Shown: piece by piece, positions 1-6,763 of the stretch
How positions within the stretch are numbered: the stretch's first letter is position 1
How the letters are laid out: every line of letters begins with the position of its first letter
Origin: Sulfitobacter sp.
Lineage (GTDB): Bacteria; Pseudomonadota; Alphaproteobacteria; Rhodobacterales; Rhodobacteraceae
NCBI GenBank assembly: GCA_024636405.1
Contig: JAGXHC010000056.1
Location: forward strand, 1-17,614
Length of the DNA: 17,614 nucleotides
Direction: 5' to 3'
Notes under the pieces: generated by a model
The model's database searches: none
Seen by the model: the letters and a program-made list of their open reading frames with translations, nothing else
What the model was told of the DNA's origin: nothing
Made by a program: the position numbers and the translations under genes

Positions 1-25
1 ACGTTAATCGGTCCCCCGCAAAAGC

Positions 26-50
26 AGGAAAAGAAGGCCGTCAGCGGCCC
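26..50 (-). terminator. Rho-independent terminator of the His/Met-rich protein gene
   Basis: Read on the minus strand, a GGCCG stem, a CTGA loop and a CGGCC stem (36-49) are followed by a T-rich tract, TTCTTTTC. It begins about ten bases after the stop codon of the gene at 60-473. The stem is short at 5 bp but GC-only, and its place and T tract fit an intrinsic terminator. Confidence 0.6.
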
Positions 51-59
51 AAAATCACA

Positions 60-473
60 TCAAACGTTAGGCGGGCGCAGGAAATGCGTAGCTCCGCCGG
101 AAACCATCCGCAAAAGGGGCAAAGGATCATGACCGTCGCCACGGTCTTGCGACATGGCAAACTGCGCTTGTTGGATAAACGCCGACAAGCAGATGCCGCT
201 GCAGCACTGATCCGCATTCTGCGTCGCGTCGTCGGCGGATTTACTGTGGCCCTTCGTACACCCGTCACCCAGCATCGAATGGCTGGAGTGGTCCACCGCA
301 ACCCGCACAAGTGAGGCGTCGGAAGTCATATCGTGGGTCCCGTGCACGGACGCATTGTCAGCCATATTGTGACCGGCATGTGCCGATGATGGCGGCAAAA
401 GCACAACAGCCATCGCAAACACAACACAGACAATGGCGCGCAACACGGCGTAAGAGATGGATTTACCAAACAT
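60..473 (-). CDS. Small exported His/Met/Cys-rich protein, possibly CopL/DUF2946-like
   Basis: This is a 137-residue protein I cannot assign firmly. A hydrophobic signal peptide fills residues 8-30, with a likely cleavage after Ala-His-Ala at 33, so the mature part should be periplasmic. Residues 34-75 are rich in His and Met (GHNM, HGTHDM, HSSHSM). A Cys-Cys-x3-Cys cluster follows at 90-95. This composition suits binding of copper or another soft metal. Small proteins of the CopL/DUF2946 type beside copper genes look similar, but the likeness is one of layout, not a proven match. The ATG is preceded by an AGG-containing ribosome site, and a terminator follows the stop. Neighbours at 564-3005 include a CopZ-like chaperone and a broken copper ATPase, which supports a metal role. 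The role is inferred; that the gene is real is fairly likely. Confidence 0.6.
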   Translation of the reverse strand: MFGKSISYAVLRAIVCVVFAMAVVLLPPSSAHAGHNMADNASVHGTHDMTSDASLVRVAVDHSSHSMLGDGCTKGHSKSADDATQNADQCCSGICLSAFIQQAQFAMSQDRGDGHDPLPLLRMVSGGATHFLRPPNV

Positions 474-563
474 TGACGCCTACCTGACCGATCATAATTT
501 TGCTGTCAACGCATACTGCGCTGGAAGGTTTGCTCAAGTTCACGCGATGTTGTTCATCGGACC

Positions 564-1850
564 CTAAAACTCACCAAACACCATTCGAACAGTCACGGCC
601 GTGTCGGGATTTGCCGACGCTCCCGCCAGCGGCTGTGTCCACGCGATGTAAACCCCCGCATCCGTCAGCACCATGCGCGGAAAATTGAGCGCGCCGGGCG
701 CTCGGTTAAGGGAGATCACCTGGGGCCGGTCACATCCGGTGGTCGGCGCGGCGCGACAGATCATCAAGGCTTCGCCGGCAGAGGTCCATTCCACCCAAGA
801 CACCAATGCAGCGCCATCAGCAAGTTGCACAACATCCACGCGCCCCGCAGCGCGCCCGACATCCACGCGAGACGGCGCAGTGAACGTGGCACCTGCGTCC
901 TCGGAGAACGCGACAAGAACCTTGGGCACATCCTGCGCAGCCGTGAACCATGCCACAACTGCGCGCTCTGATCGGGCATCGATGGCAGGACCGTTCACCG
1001 GGCAGCCGTCAATTTCCCAGCCGTCACCATGGACGGTCGCAGGGTCGGACCAGACCCCGTCAATGCGCCGCACAACGGAAATATCGCGCACTTCGGTTGC
1101 TGTCCGGTCGCGGTAGACCGCAATTACGGTGCCACTGTCCGTTATGGCCGCCGAGGTCTGGCAACAGCTGCATGTACGCACATCCAGTGCGATATCTTCT
1201 GACAGGTGCCCGTCGGTTCCGATGGTCGTCGCGCGCAATTGCATGGCATTTTCGTATACAGTTTCTTCCGCGCCCGTTGCCTCGGGGTTATATGCGCGTC
1301 CGTCCAGCCATATCGCCAACAGATCGCTGTCTCCGACCGGTAACAGCGTGACAAATCCATGTTGGCGCTTTGTGCGATCCCGGTGGGGCGTAATCGGATC
1401 ACGCCACGTGGCACCCTGATCGCCCGACAGTGCTACTTTGAAATCATAGTCATACCCCGTAGGGCTGTTTTCCTGTAGCCAGTGCACGGCGAGAGTGCCA
1501 TCACCAAATGCCGCGACAGAGGGGAAATCAGCCCAGTTGATAAAGAGATCGTCCGATGTCACCACAGTGGCGGGTTCGCTCCAGCCTGCGCCGCGTCGCT
1601 GTGTTGTTTTGACGGTAAAGCCGGTGTCGGTGGGTTCCATCCAGCTGAGAAAGACGCGGCCGTCCTTCAACGCGAAAACATCCGGCTGCTGCGCGCCGAT
1701 ACCGACAGGCAAATCGATCTCTGTCATTTTGGCGAAAACATTGGCTTGAGCCGGGAGTATTCCGCTTGCGAGAGACAAAGCCGAGGTCAGCACCAAAGGT
1801 ACGATGCCGATCTGGAAATTATTCAGGCATTCAAAACGGAACTTACGCAT
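564..1850 (-). CDS. Exported Asp-box (BNR) beta-propeller protein with CSCC cluster, annotated in such families as exo-alpha-sialidase
   Basis: I chose the ATG at 1850 (428 residues) over an upstream ATG at 1898. GAGGT lies just 5' of it, and a signal peptide then begins at residue 1, with hydrophobic core about 14-32 and likely cleavage after Ala-Gln-Ala at 36. Two Asp boxes (SxDxGxT followed by an aromatic) sit near 142-149 and 316-323, within repeating beta-strand blades typical of sialidase-fold propellers. I see no N-terminal Arg-Ile-Pro motif of true sialidases, so sialidase activity is doubtful. Unusual features are Cys227-Ser-Cys-Cys230 and single cysteines at 283, 365 and 373, suggesting metal binding or disulfides. 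It lies between a His/Met-rich exported protein and copper ATPase/chaperone genes, so a role in periplasmic copper handling is a reasonable but unproven inference. Confidence 0.7.
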   Translation of the reverse strand: MRKFRFECLNNFQIGIVPLVLTSALSLASGILPAQANVFAKMTEIDLPVGIGAQQPDVFALKDGRVFLSWMEPTDTGFTVKTTQRRGAGWSEPATVVTSDDLFINWADFPSVAAFGDGTLAVHWLQENSPTGYDYDFKVALSGDQGATWRDPITPHRDRTKRQHGFVTLLPVGDSDLLAIWLDGRAYNPEATGAEETVYENAMQLRATTIGTDGHLSEDIALDVRTCSCCQTSAAITDSGTVIAVYRDRTATEVRDISVVRRIDGVWSDPATVHGDGWEIDGCPVNGPAIDARSERAVVAWFTAAQDVPKVLVAFSEDAGATFTAPSRVDVGRAAGRVDVVQLADGAALVSWVEWTSAGEALMICRAAPTTGCDRPQVISLNRAPGALNFPRMVLTDAGVYIAWTQPLAGASANPDTAVTVRMVFGEF

Positions 1851-2223
1851 TACTACCTCGATTTTCCGTTGGACTTTGGCAATTCGCAGCCTGACCAACT
1901 TGTTTCGCCCTGATCTATCGCCAATGCATACCAGCCAACGTTCACAACCTTCAATTTTGCAAGCACCATTCAGCGAAATGTGAACAGCGCAAGACTATCC
2001 ATCTGACATGATCCGCATCGGCGGTAATTCAACGTATCTGTCATGGTTAGGGCAAACTTGGCGTTTTTGGCGAATGCCCCCGGTCATATCCGGGGCACCG
2101 TTCAGGTCGTTCCAAGGGGCGGATTTCGGGGCGCACATGGTCCTGCGCGTGCCCTCGAACGTGATGCACTGCGAGTGCCTGTTCGGCAAATTCTCCACCG
2201 TTATAAGGTGCGCGAACGAAATT
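1851..2223. other. Intergenic stretch without a recognisable gene
   Basis: About 370 bases separate the Asp-box gene from the ATPase remnant. All frames were read. Short open stretches exist, one on the plus strand from 2008 and one on the minus strand from about 2220 down to 1995, but none gave a sequence I could place in a family. It may hold the scar of the deletion that removed the first two thirds of the ATPase gene; the recognisable ATPase sequence starts near 2224. Confidence 0.4.
1925..1954 (-). promoter_or_regulatory. Weak candidate sigma-70 promoter for the Asp-box protein gene
   Basis: On the minus strand TTGAAG (1949-1954) and TATGCA (1925-1930) are separated by 18 bases, about 75 bases upstream of the preferred start codon. 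Each hexamer matches consensus only partly. It is the best-spaced pair I found in this gap, but chance is possible. Confidence 0.2.
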
Positions 2224-2790
2224 ACGATCACCGAGGACAGCACCGCGCAGGCGATCCGCGCGTTGCATGCGCAAGGGCTGCGTGTCATCATGGCGACAGG
2301 TGACAATGAATGAACGGCACGGGTAGTGGCAGGAAAAATGGGTATCGATGAAGTGCGCGCAGGCGTCTTGCCCGATGACAAGAAGGCACTGATCGACACA
2401 TTGCGCAAAGAAGACCACAAAATTGCAATGGCCGGAGACGGTGTAAATGATGCACCTGCTCTGGCTACTGCCGATGTTGGCATTGCCATGGGCACCGACG
2501 CTGACGTGGCGATGGAAAGCGCAGGCATCACCCTGCTTGGCGGTGAACTGATGGGCATTTTGCGGGCTCGAAAACTGGCGCGCGCCACGATACGCAATAT
2601 CAGGCAGAACCTTTTCTTTGCCTTCGCCTGCAATGCGCTTGGCGTAACGATTGCGGCCGGGCTCCTTTATCCTGTTGCCAGGTTGTTGCAGTCGCCGATG
2701 ATTGCGGCAGAAGCCATGAGGCTTTCGTCGGTTTCAGCCATCACCAACGCACTGCGACTGCGGCGCGCTGATCTTCAGGCAAATTTGTAG
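2224..2790 (+). pseudogene. copA: 3' remnant of a CopA-type copper P-type ATPase, with in-frame stop
   Basis: The translated remnant contains the TGDN of the P domain at its start, the hinge motif [10 protein letters not shown], a GIAMG segment and the last two membrane helices ending in NALRLR. These are the C-terminal quarter of a PIB-type ATPase that exports Cu(I). Two lesions are visible. The N-terminal metal-binding domains, the CPC membrane region and the DKTG phosphorylation site are missing. Reading through in one frame, a TGA at 2311-2313 interrupts ATGDNE-stop-TARVVAG, where relatives usually carry Arg, so a CGA to TGA change is likely. An ATG at 2326 could start a 154-residue fragment, but it could not work as a transporter. 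The stop at 2788-2790 is 11 bases before the chaperone gene, so the two were probably cotranscribed. Confidence 0.85.
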
Positions 2791-2801
2791 AGGAAAAACG
2801 A

Positions 2802-3005
2802 ATGCCCAGATTTCACATTCCCAACATGAGCTGCGGCCACTGCAAGGCTACTGTCGAGAAAACGATCCACGCCCTTGATCCTGCGGCACAGATAGAGTTC
2901 GACATGGCAGCGCGTGAGATCGTGACGGACACCAAAACCGAAACGAAAAGCCTTCAGTCAGCACTGTCAGCGGCAGGCTATGACGCGACGCTGTCGGCGC
3001 AGTGA
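2802..3005 (+). CDS. copZ: CopZ-like HMA-domain metallochaperone
   Basis: This 67-residue protein is a single heavy-metal-associated domain. The metal site is Met9-Ser-Cys11-Gly-His-Cys14, the MxCxxC motif of Cu(I) chaperones, in the first loop. The length is normal for CopZ and Atx1 types. An AGAGGA ribosome site lies just upstream of the ATG. Such cytoplasmic proteins hand Cu(I) to CopA or to a copper-sensing regulator. Here its natural partner directly upstream is a truncated, stop-interrupted pseudogene, so the chaperone must serve an ATPase elsewhere or be a leftover. The His beside the second Cys is seen in several bacterial copper chaperones. Family assignment is firm; specificity for copper is inferred from the motif and context. 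Confidence 0.85.
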   Translation: MPRFHIPNMSCGHCKATVEKTIHALDPAAQIEFDMAAREIVTDTKTETKSLQSALSAAGYDATLSAQ

Positions 3006-3029
3006 TAAGAATGAGAGAGTAGTATGATG

Positions 3030-3067
3030 CCCGATGTTTGCACGATCCGTTTCGTGCAAACATCGGG
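3030..3067. repeat. Perfect 16-bp inverted repeat downstream of copZ
   Basis: The arms 3030-3045 and 3052-3067 are exact reverse complements, separated by a six-base loop (TCCGTT). The hairpin starts 25 bases after the copZ stop. Neither side has a T tract, so it is not a classic intrinsic terminator. It could be a Rho-assisted 3' stabiliser, a protein-binding site, or the relic of an insertion element. Confidence 0.75.
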
Positions 3068-3389
3068 ACCGGGTTTGGTGTCCATTCCGAAATGGTGACA
3101 ATTTTGAGTGACCGACGGACTACCCGATAACGGTATCACACAACCGGGCGTGCATTAGAATCGCACCCGATGGGTCGGTAAGTTTGTGATGCGCTCCGCT
3201 TTGTGACACTTGTGCGCTCTGATGTCGCTCGCCCGTTGTGACAAAGACCAATGATCTCAGCCTGAAAATTGGGCGAATTTATTTCGAAACCACCCGTGGC
3301 TTGGATCTTCGTTATTTGTTCAAAGAACTGCCCTCAGGCGCCACCGTGATTGAGCATCGCTAGCAAGTTTTACCCGCGTGCAGTCTGCT
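3068..3389. other. AT-richer spacer with no confident gene
   Basis: This stretch is visibly richer in A and T than its neighbours. It carries several short GTGAC/GTGAT words (near 3094, 3105, 3185, 3202 and 3238). A 41-codon frame runs from a GTG at 3238 to a TAG at 3361. Its translation has plausible composition (the segment GRIYFETTRGLDLRYLF is within it), but no ribosome site is seen and I recognise no family. It may be the tail of a deleted gene or a decayed element. Confidence 0.35.
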
Positions 3390-4283
3390 TCAGGGGCGTT
3401 CCAGGATCCAGTCCGGCCTTATGCCGGACATCTCGATCGCGGCATGGGCGTCGCCGTCCGCGAAGAATCCGTGCTTAGCGATCAGGGCTGTCTTCAGGCC
3501 CGCGGCCTGACCCCCAAGGATATCCGTGTGCAAACTGTCGCCCACCATGACCGTGCGTGCCCGGTCGGTGCCCTTTACACGGGCGAAGGCCAGTTCGAAA
3601 ATGTTACTGAACGGTTTGCCGAAAAATTGCAGCTGCGTGCCGGTGCGGTCGCCAAGGCGGTGCGCGAAATGGCCCGGTTCGATTGAAAACCCGGATTCGC
3701 GCGGGGCAACGATATCAGGGTTACCGACCAAAACGGGGCGCGGATGCCGCGCCAGCGACGCTTCCAGCAAGGCTTGATGCGGATCGGTCCAGCCCGCGCT
3801 TCCAAGCAGAACGAAACCTTCAACAGCGTCGTATTCTGCGGGGTCTTCGCCCAGAAAGATCAGGTCCAGCCCTTCAAGATCCGCACGCCCAAGCCTTTCG
3901 GGTGCCATCAGGCCCCAACGTCGGTGTGGCTCCTTCCAGATCCCGTGCAGCAGCGCCTTACGGCTGGTGATCACGTCCTCGGGCGCAAAATCGTAACCCA
4001 TGCGTCGGTATTTCTGCATCAACGCGGCGTGGGGGTGGCTTGCTGCATTGGATACAACCAGCACCCGCTTGCCTGCCTTTTGCAGGCCAGCGACCCGTTC
4101 GGGCACACCGGGGATTGCAGCTTCCCCGATGTTGAGAACGCCAAAGGCGTCCAACATGAAGACATCCACCTCATCGGCAATCGCATCAAGGTTCGCCAAC
4201 CCCTTGCCTACACCGCCGGGCGCCACATCAGGCAAACGGTGCCGAACAGCCTCATAGGCTGCAAAAGCCTCTGCAATTTTCAA
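3390..4283 (-). CDS. HAD-superfamily IIA (NagD-like, TIGR01459-like) hydrolase
   Basis: The frame stays open far upstream, but the HAD domain fixes the N-terminus. I chose the TTG at 4281-4283, whose TTGA overlaps the phnE2 stop by four bases in the usual coupled style; this gives 297 residues. Motif I is Asp45-Ala-Phe47-Gly-Val, motif II Ser78 in VVSNA, motif III Lys223 in FGKP, and motif IV Asp249 and Asp254 in GDSLHTD. The domain layout, with a large cap between motifs II and III (about 85-215), is that of class IIA. The usual second Asp of motif I is Phe here; I recall that TIGR01459-type members also carry an aromatic residue there. The substrate is unknown. As last gene of the phn operon it may dephosphorylate something derived from the imported compound, which is inference only. 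Confidence 0.8.
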   Translation of the reverse strand: MKIAEAFAAYEAVRHRLPDVAPGGVGKGLANLDAIADEVDVFMLDAFGVLNIGEAAIPGVPERVAGLQKAGKRVLVVSNAASHPHAALMQKYRRMGYDFAPEDVITSRKALLHGIWKEPHRRWGLMAPERLGRADLEGLDLIFLGEDPAEYDAVEGFVLLGSAGWTDPHQALLEASLARHPRPVLVGNPDIVAPRESGFSIEPGHFAHRLGDRTGTQLQFFGKPFSNIFELAFARVKGTDRARTVMVGDSLHTDILGGQAAGLKTALIAKHGFFADGDAHAAIEMSGIRPDWILERP

Positions 4284-5095
4284 ATGATGGCGCCCCGGAC
4301 CTTTGCCGATACCCATTCGGAAATCAGCACCGCCACAAGGATCACCAGCAGGATCAAAGAAACCTGCGGCCAGGCCAGCACATTCAGCGAGGCGGACAGT
4401 TGCAGACCGATACCGCCCGCGCCCACAAGGCCCAGCACGGTGGATTCGCGAATATTGATATCCCAGCGAAAGACGGCAATACCGGCGAAGGCGGGCATGA
4501 TCTGCGGCACGATGCCATAGGCCATGACCTGCCAGCGCGACGCGCCGGTGGCGGTAACGGCCTCGACCTGGCTTTCGTCGATCTCCTCGATTGCCTCGTA
4601 CAGCAGTTTGGCGCAGAACCCGATCGAACGGATCGCGATGGCAATCACCCCGGCAAACACGCCCGGTCCGATGATCGCGATCAGCAGCAATGCCCATATC
4701 AACGAATTGATTGATCTTGTGCCGACAATGATCAGCAACGCAATGGGACGGATCAACATCCGCGACGGCGTGGTGTTGCGTGCGGCCAGAAACGCCACCG
4801 GCACCGCAAGGAACAAGGAGATGATTGTGCCAAGGGTCGCAATGTTGAGCGTGTCCCAGATGGGGCGGCCCAGCCGGGTTATGTATTCCCATTTGGGCGG
4901 GGTTGCGCGGCTCCAGATGTCTCCGGCGATGCGCGGGGCGTCGTAGACGAAAAACCAGGTGGTCACCTCCGATATCTGTTGCCAGCAATAGGCAAAGATC
5001 GCGATACCGGTCAGCCACAACAGCCAGTGAAAGATGCTTTCGCGCGGCGTGCGACGCTGCCAAAGCTTGGTGCCGCTGCGTTCCTTGACTGGCAT
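4280..5095 (-). CDS. phnE: Phosphonate ABC transporter permease PhnE (second copy)
   Basis: This 271-residue inner-membrane permease has about six hydrophobic segments. The conserved cytoplasmic EAA loop at about 178-200 (EAVTATGAS through GIVPQIMP) contacts the ATPase. The following block [18 protein letters not shown] is a PhnE hallmark shared with the first copy. It should pair with the upstream permease as a heterodimer that moves the ligand handed over by PhnD, powered by PhnC. Its ATG shares one base with the stop of the first permease (TAATG), and its own stop overlaps the TTG start of the HAD gene, so translation of all three is probably coupled. Family is secure; which phosphonate or phosphite is carried cannot be told from sequence. 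Confidence 0.93.
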   Translation of the reverse strand: MPVKERSGTKLWQRRTPRESIFHWLLWLTGIAIFAYCWQQISEVTTWFFVYDAPRIAGDIWSRATPPKWEYITRLGRPIWDTLNIATLGTIISLFLAVPVAFLAARNTTPSRMLIRPIALLIIVGTRSINSLIWALLLIAIIGPGVFAGVIAIAIRSIGFCAKLLYEAIEEIDESQVEAVTATGASRWQVMAYGIVPQIMPAFAGIAVFRWDINIRESTVLGLVGAGGIGLQLSASLNVLAWPQVSLILLVILVAVLISEWVSAKVRGAII

Positions 5096-5907
5096 TACTG
5101 CACCCTCGCCCGAATGATCCCGGACAGATACTCAAGCACCATTACCACGACGATGATGATCAACAAGATTGCCGCCGCCGTGTCATATTCATAGCGGTCG
5201 AAAGCTGTGTTCAGCGTCGCGCCAATGCCGCCGGCCCCGACCAGACCCAAGATGGCGCTTTCGCGAAAGTTGATGTCAAGCCGGTACATCGACAGACCGA
5301 TAAGCCGTGGCATAACCTGCGGCTGCACTCCGTAGTTGATCCATTGTGTCCAACGCGCACCGGACGCGCGGATCGCCTCTGCCTGCACTTTGTCCATGCT
5401 CTCGATGTCCTCGGCCAATAGCTTCGATAAAAACCCGATGGTCGCAAAGCTGAGCGTCAGGAAACCAGCCAACGGACCAAAGCCGAATATCGCGACCAGA
5501 AGGATCGCCACGATGATCTCCTGCAAGGCGCGGCTGACAGCGATAATCGCACGGCAGATCAGATACACCGGCAGCGGTGCGACATTGCGCGCCGCCCCCA
5601 AAGCGATGGGGATGGAGATTGAAATACCAACCACAGACGCGGCAACTGTCATGATGACGCTCTCAATCATCCCGGACTGGATATCTTTCGCCCGCGAGGT
5701 GAAGTCAGGGTTGGTGAAGGCCAGAACAAACTGCTTGCCGCGCTCCAGCCCCTCGTAGACGCGGCTCCAGTTGACGTCGATCGTCAGATAGGCTGCGATA
5801 AGGTAGGCAACAAACCCACCGAGCAAACCCAGCCGTAGCCAGCGCCGTTGAATGAAGGGGGGTTTCTTCCATGGCTTGCCCAGAACAGCCTGCAGTTCCG
5901 TGCTCAT
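5095..5907 (-). CDS. phnE: Phosphonate ABC transporter permease PhnE (first copy)
   Basis: This 270-residue integral membrane protein has a cytoplasmic N-terminus of about 25 residues, then a first helix near 27-42 and further helices from about 82. The EAA loop spans about 177-199 ([10 protein letters not shown] through QPQVMP) and is followed by [17 protein letters not shown], the PhnE signature. It differs clearly from the second permease apart from these blocks, so the pair is an old duplication making a heterodimer rather than a recent copy. The ATG overlaps the phnC stop as ATGA; no strong ribosome site is visible, consistent with reinitiation after phnC. It forms the membrane channel of the PhnDCEE importer. 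Confidence 0.93.
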   Translation of the reverse strand: MSTELQAVLGKPWKKPPFIQRRWLRLGLLGGFVAYLIAAYLTIDVNWSRVYEGLERGKQFVLAFTNPDFTSRAKDIQSGMIESVIMTVAASVVGISISIPIALGAARNVAPLPVYLICRAIIAVSRALQEIIVAILLVAIFGFGPLAGFLTLSFATIGFLSKLLAEDIESMDKVQAEAIRASGARWTQWINYGVQPQVMPRLIGLSMYRLDINFRESAILGLVGAGGIGATLNTAFDRYEYDTAAAILLIIIVVVMVLEYLSGIIRARVQ

Positions 5908-6698
5908 TCGGCGGCCTGAGCATCGGTGTCGTCGTCCACTTTGTCGATCGTCGCTTCCCAGTCCTCTTCGCCGTAGATCGTTGTCAGCACGTCGGGTGTC
6001 AGCGCGTCGGGCAGCCCGTCAAATTCGACCGCGCCAAGCCGAAGTCCGATAACCCGCTGCACAAACATCTGCGCCAGTGCTACGTCGTGGATATTGATGA
6101 TCGCCGCAAGGCCGCGTTCCTTGCACAATTCGCAGATCAGCCGCATGATCTGGCGCGATGTCTTGGGATCAAGCGACGCTGTCGGTTCATCCACCAGCAG
6201 AACCGACGGGTTCTGGATCAACGCGCGGCAAATCCCGACCCGTTGACGCTGGCCTCCCGAAAGCTCATCCGCGCGTTTATCGGCCATATGTGAGAGGCCC
6301 ACACGATCCAACAGGCGAAACGCCTCATCCACGTCCGACTGTGGAAATCGCCGCAGAAAGCTGCGCCAGAAGCCCACATAGCCAAGCCGCCCTGACAGAA
6401 CGTTTTCCATCACGCTCAGCCGCTCTACCAGTGCATATTCCTGAAATATCATGCCCATGCGGCGGCGCTCTTTGCGCAGCCGTCCGGCGGACAGCTTGGT
6501 CAGTTCGGTTCCGTCAAGATACACTTCGCCCGACGTGGGCTCCACCAATCGGTTAATACATCTTATCAATGTCGACTTGCCCGCCCCTGACGGTCCGATC
6601 AGGGCAAGCACCTGTCCCTCCGGGATGTCCAGATCGACAGCTTTCAGCGCTTGGTCGCCTGTCTTGTAGGTTTTTGTGAGTTTGTCGAGCCGCAGCAT
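5904..6698 (-). CDS. phnC: Phosphonate ABC transporter ATP-binding protein PhnC
   Basis: I start this 264-residue ATPase at the ATG at 6698, not the one at 6752. A GGGGAGG ribosome site lies five bases upstream, and the protein then begins [11 protein letters not shown] as ABC ATPases do. Walker A is GPSGAGKST at 35-43, the Q-loop Gln is 86, the signature LSGGQRQRV begins at 146, Walker B is VLLVDE at 166-171, and the switch His is 204. Length and motif spacing match PhnC. It powers import of a phosphonate-like ligand through the two PhnE proteins at the cytoplasmic face of the inner membrane. The C-terminal 20 residues are acidic and variable. A stem-loop in the spacer separates it from phnD, and its stop overlaps phnE1. 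Confidence 0.93.
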   Translation of the reverse strand: MLRLDKLTKTYKTGDQALKAVDLDIPEGQVLALIGPSGAGKSTLIRCINRLVEPTSGEVYLDGTELTKLSAGRLRKERRRMGMIFQEYALVERLSVMENVLSGRLGYVGFWRSFLRRFPQSDVDEAFRLLDRVGLSHMADKRADELSGGQRQRVGICRALIQNPSVLLVDEPTASLDPKTSRQIMRLICELCKERGLAAIINIHDVALAQMFVQRVIGLRLGAVEFDGLPDALTPDVLTTIYGEEDWEATIDKVDDDTDAQAAE

Positions 6699-6730
6699 GA
6701 CAGCCTCCCCGCCCTGTTTATTATTGTTGA

Positions 6731-6756
6731 ACGGGCGGCCGTTGCCAGCCACCCGT
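6731..6756 (-). promoter_or_regulatory. Intercistronic stem-loop between phnD and phnC
   Basis: In the transcript, ACGGGTGGC pairs with GCCGCCCGT across an eight-base loop: nine pairs with one G-U. It begins seven bases after the phnD stop and is followed by an A/U-rich spacer without a U run. Such hairpins after binding-protein genes often protect the upstream message from 3' decay and give more binding protein than ATPase; that role is inferred here. Confidence 0.6.
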
Positions 6757-6763
6757 CAGAAGA

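Noticed and set aside
504..540. TTGACA hexamer and a CueR-like half site (ACCTTCC on the minus strand) upstream of the His/Met-rich gene
   Set aside because: No -10 hexamer sits at a proper distance from TTGACA, and the second half of a CueR palindrome is missing.
1995..2633. 212-codon minus-strand frame over the ATPase remnant
   Set aside because: Most of it mirrors the conserved plus-strand hinge motif. The remaining part near 2000-2220 was checked for transposase features, and none could be supported.
4284..5135. Upstream extension of the NagD-like HAD frame
   Set aside because: It lies in an alternative frame of phnE2, is rich in Arg, His and Gly, and has no HAD features. The domain begins after the TTG at 4283.
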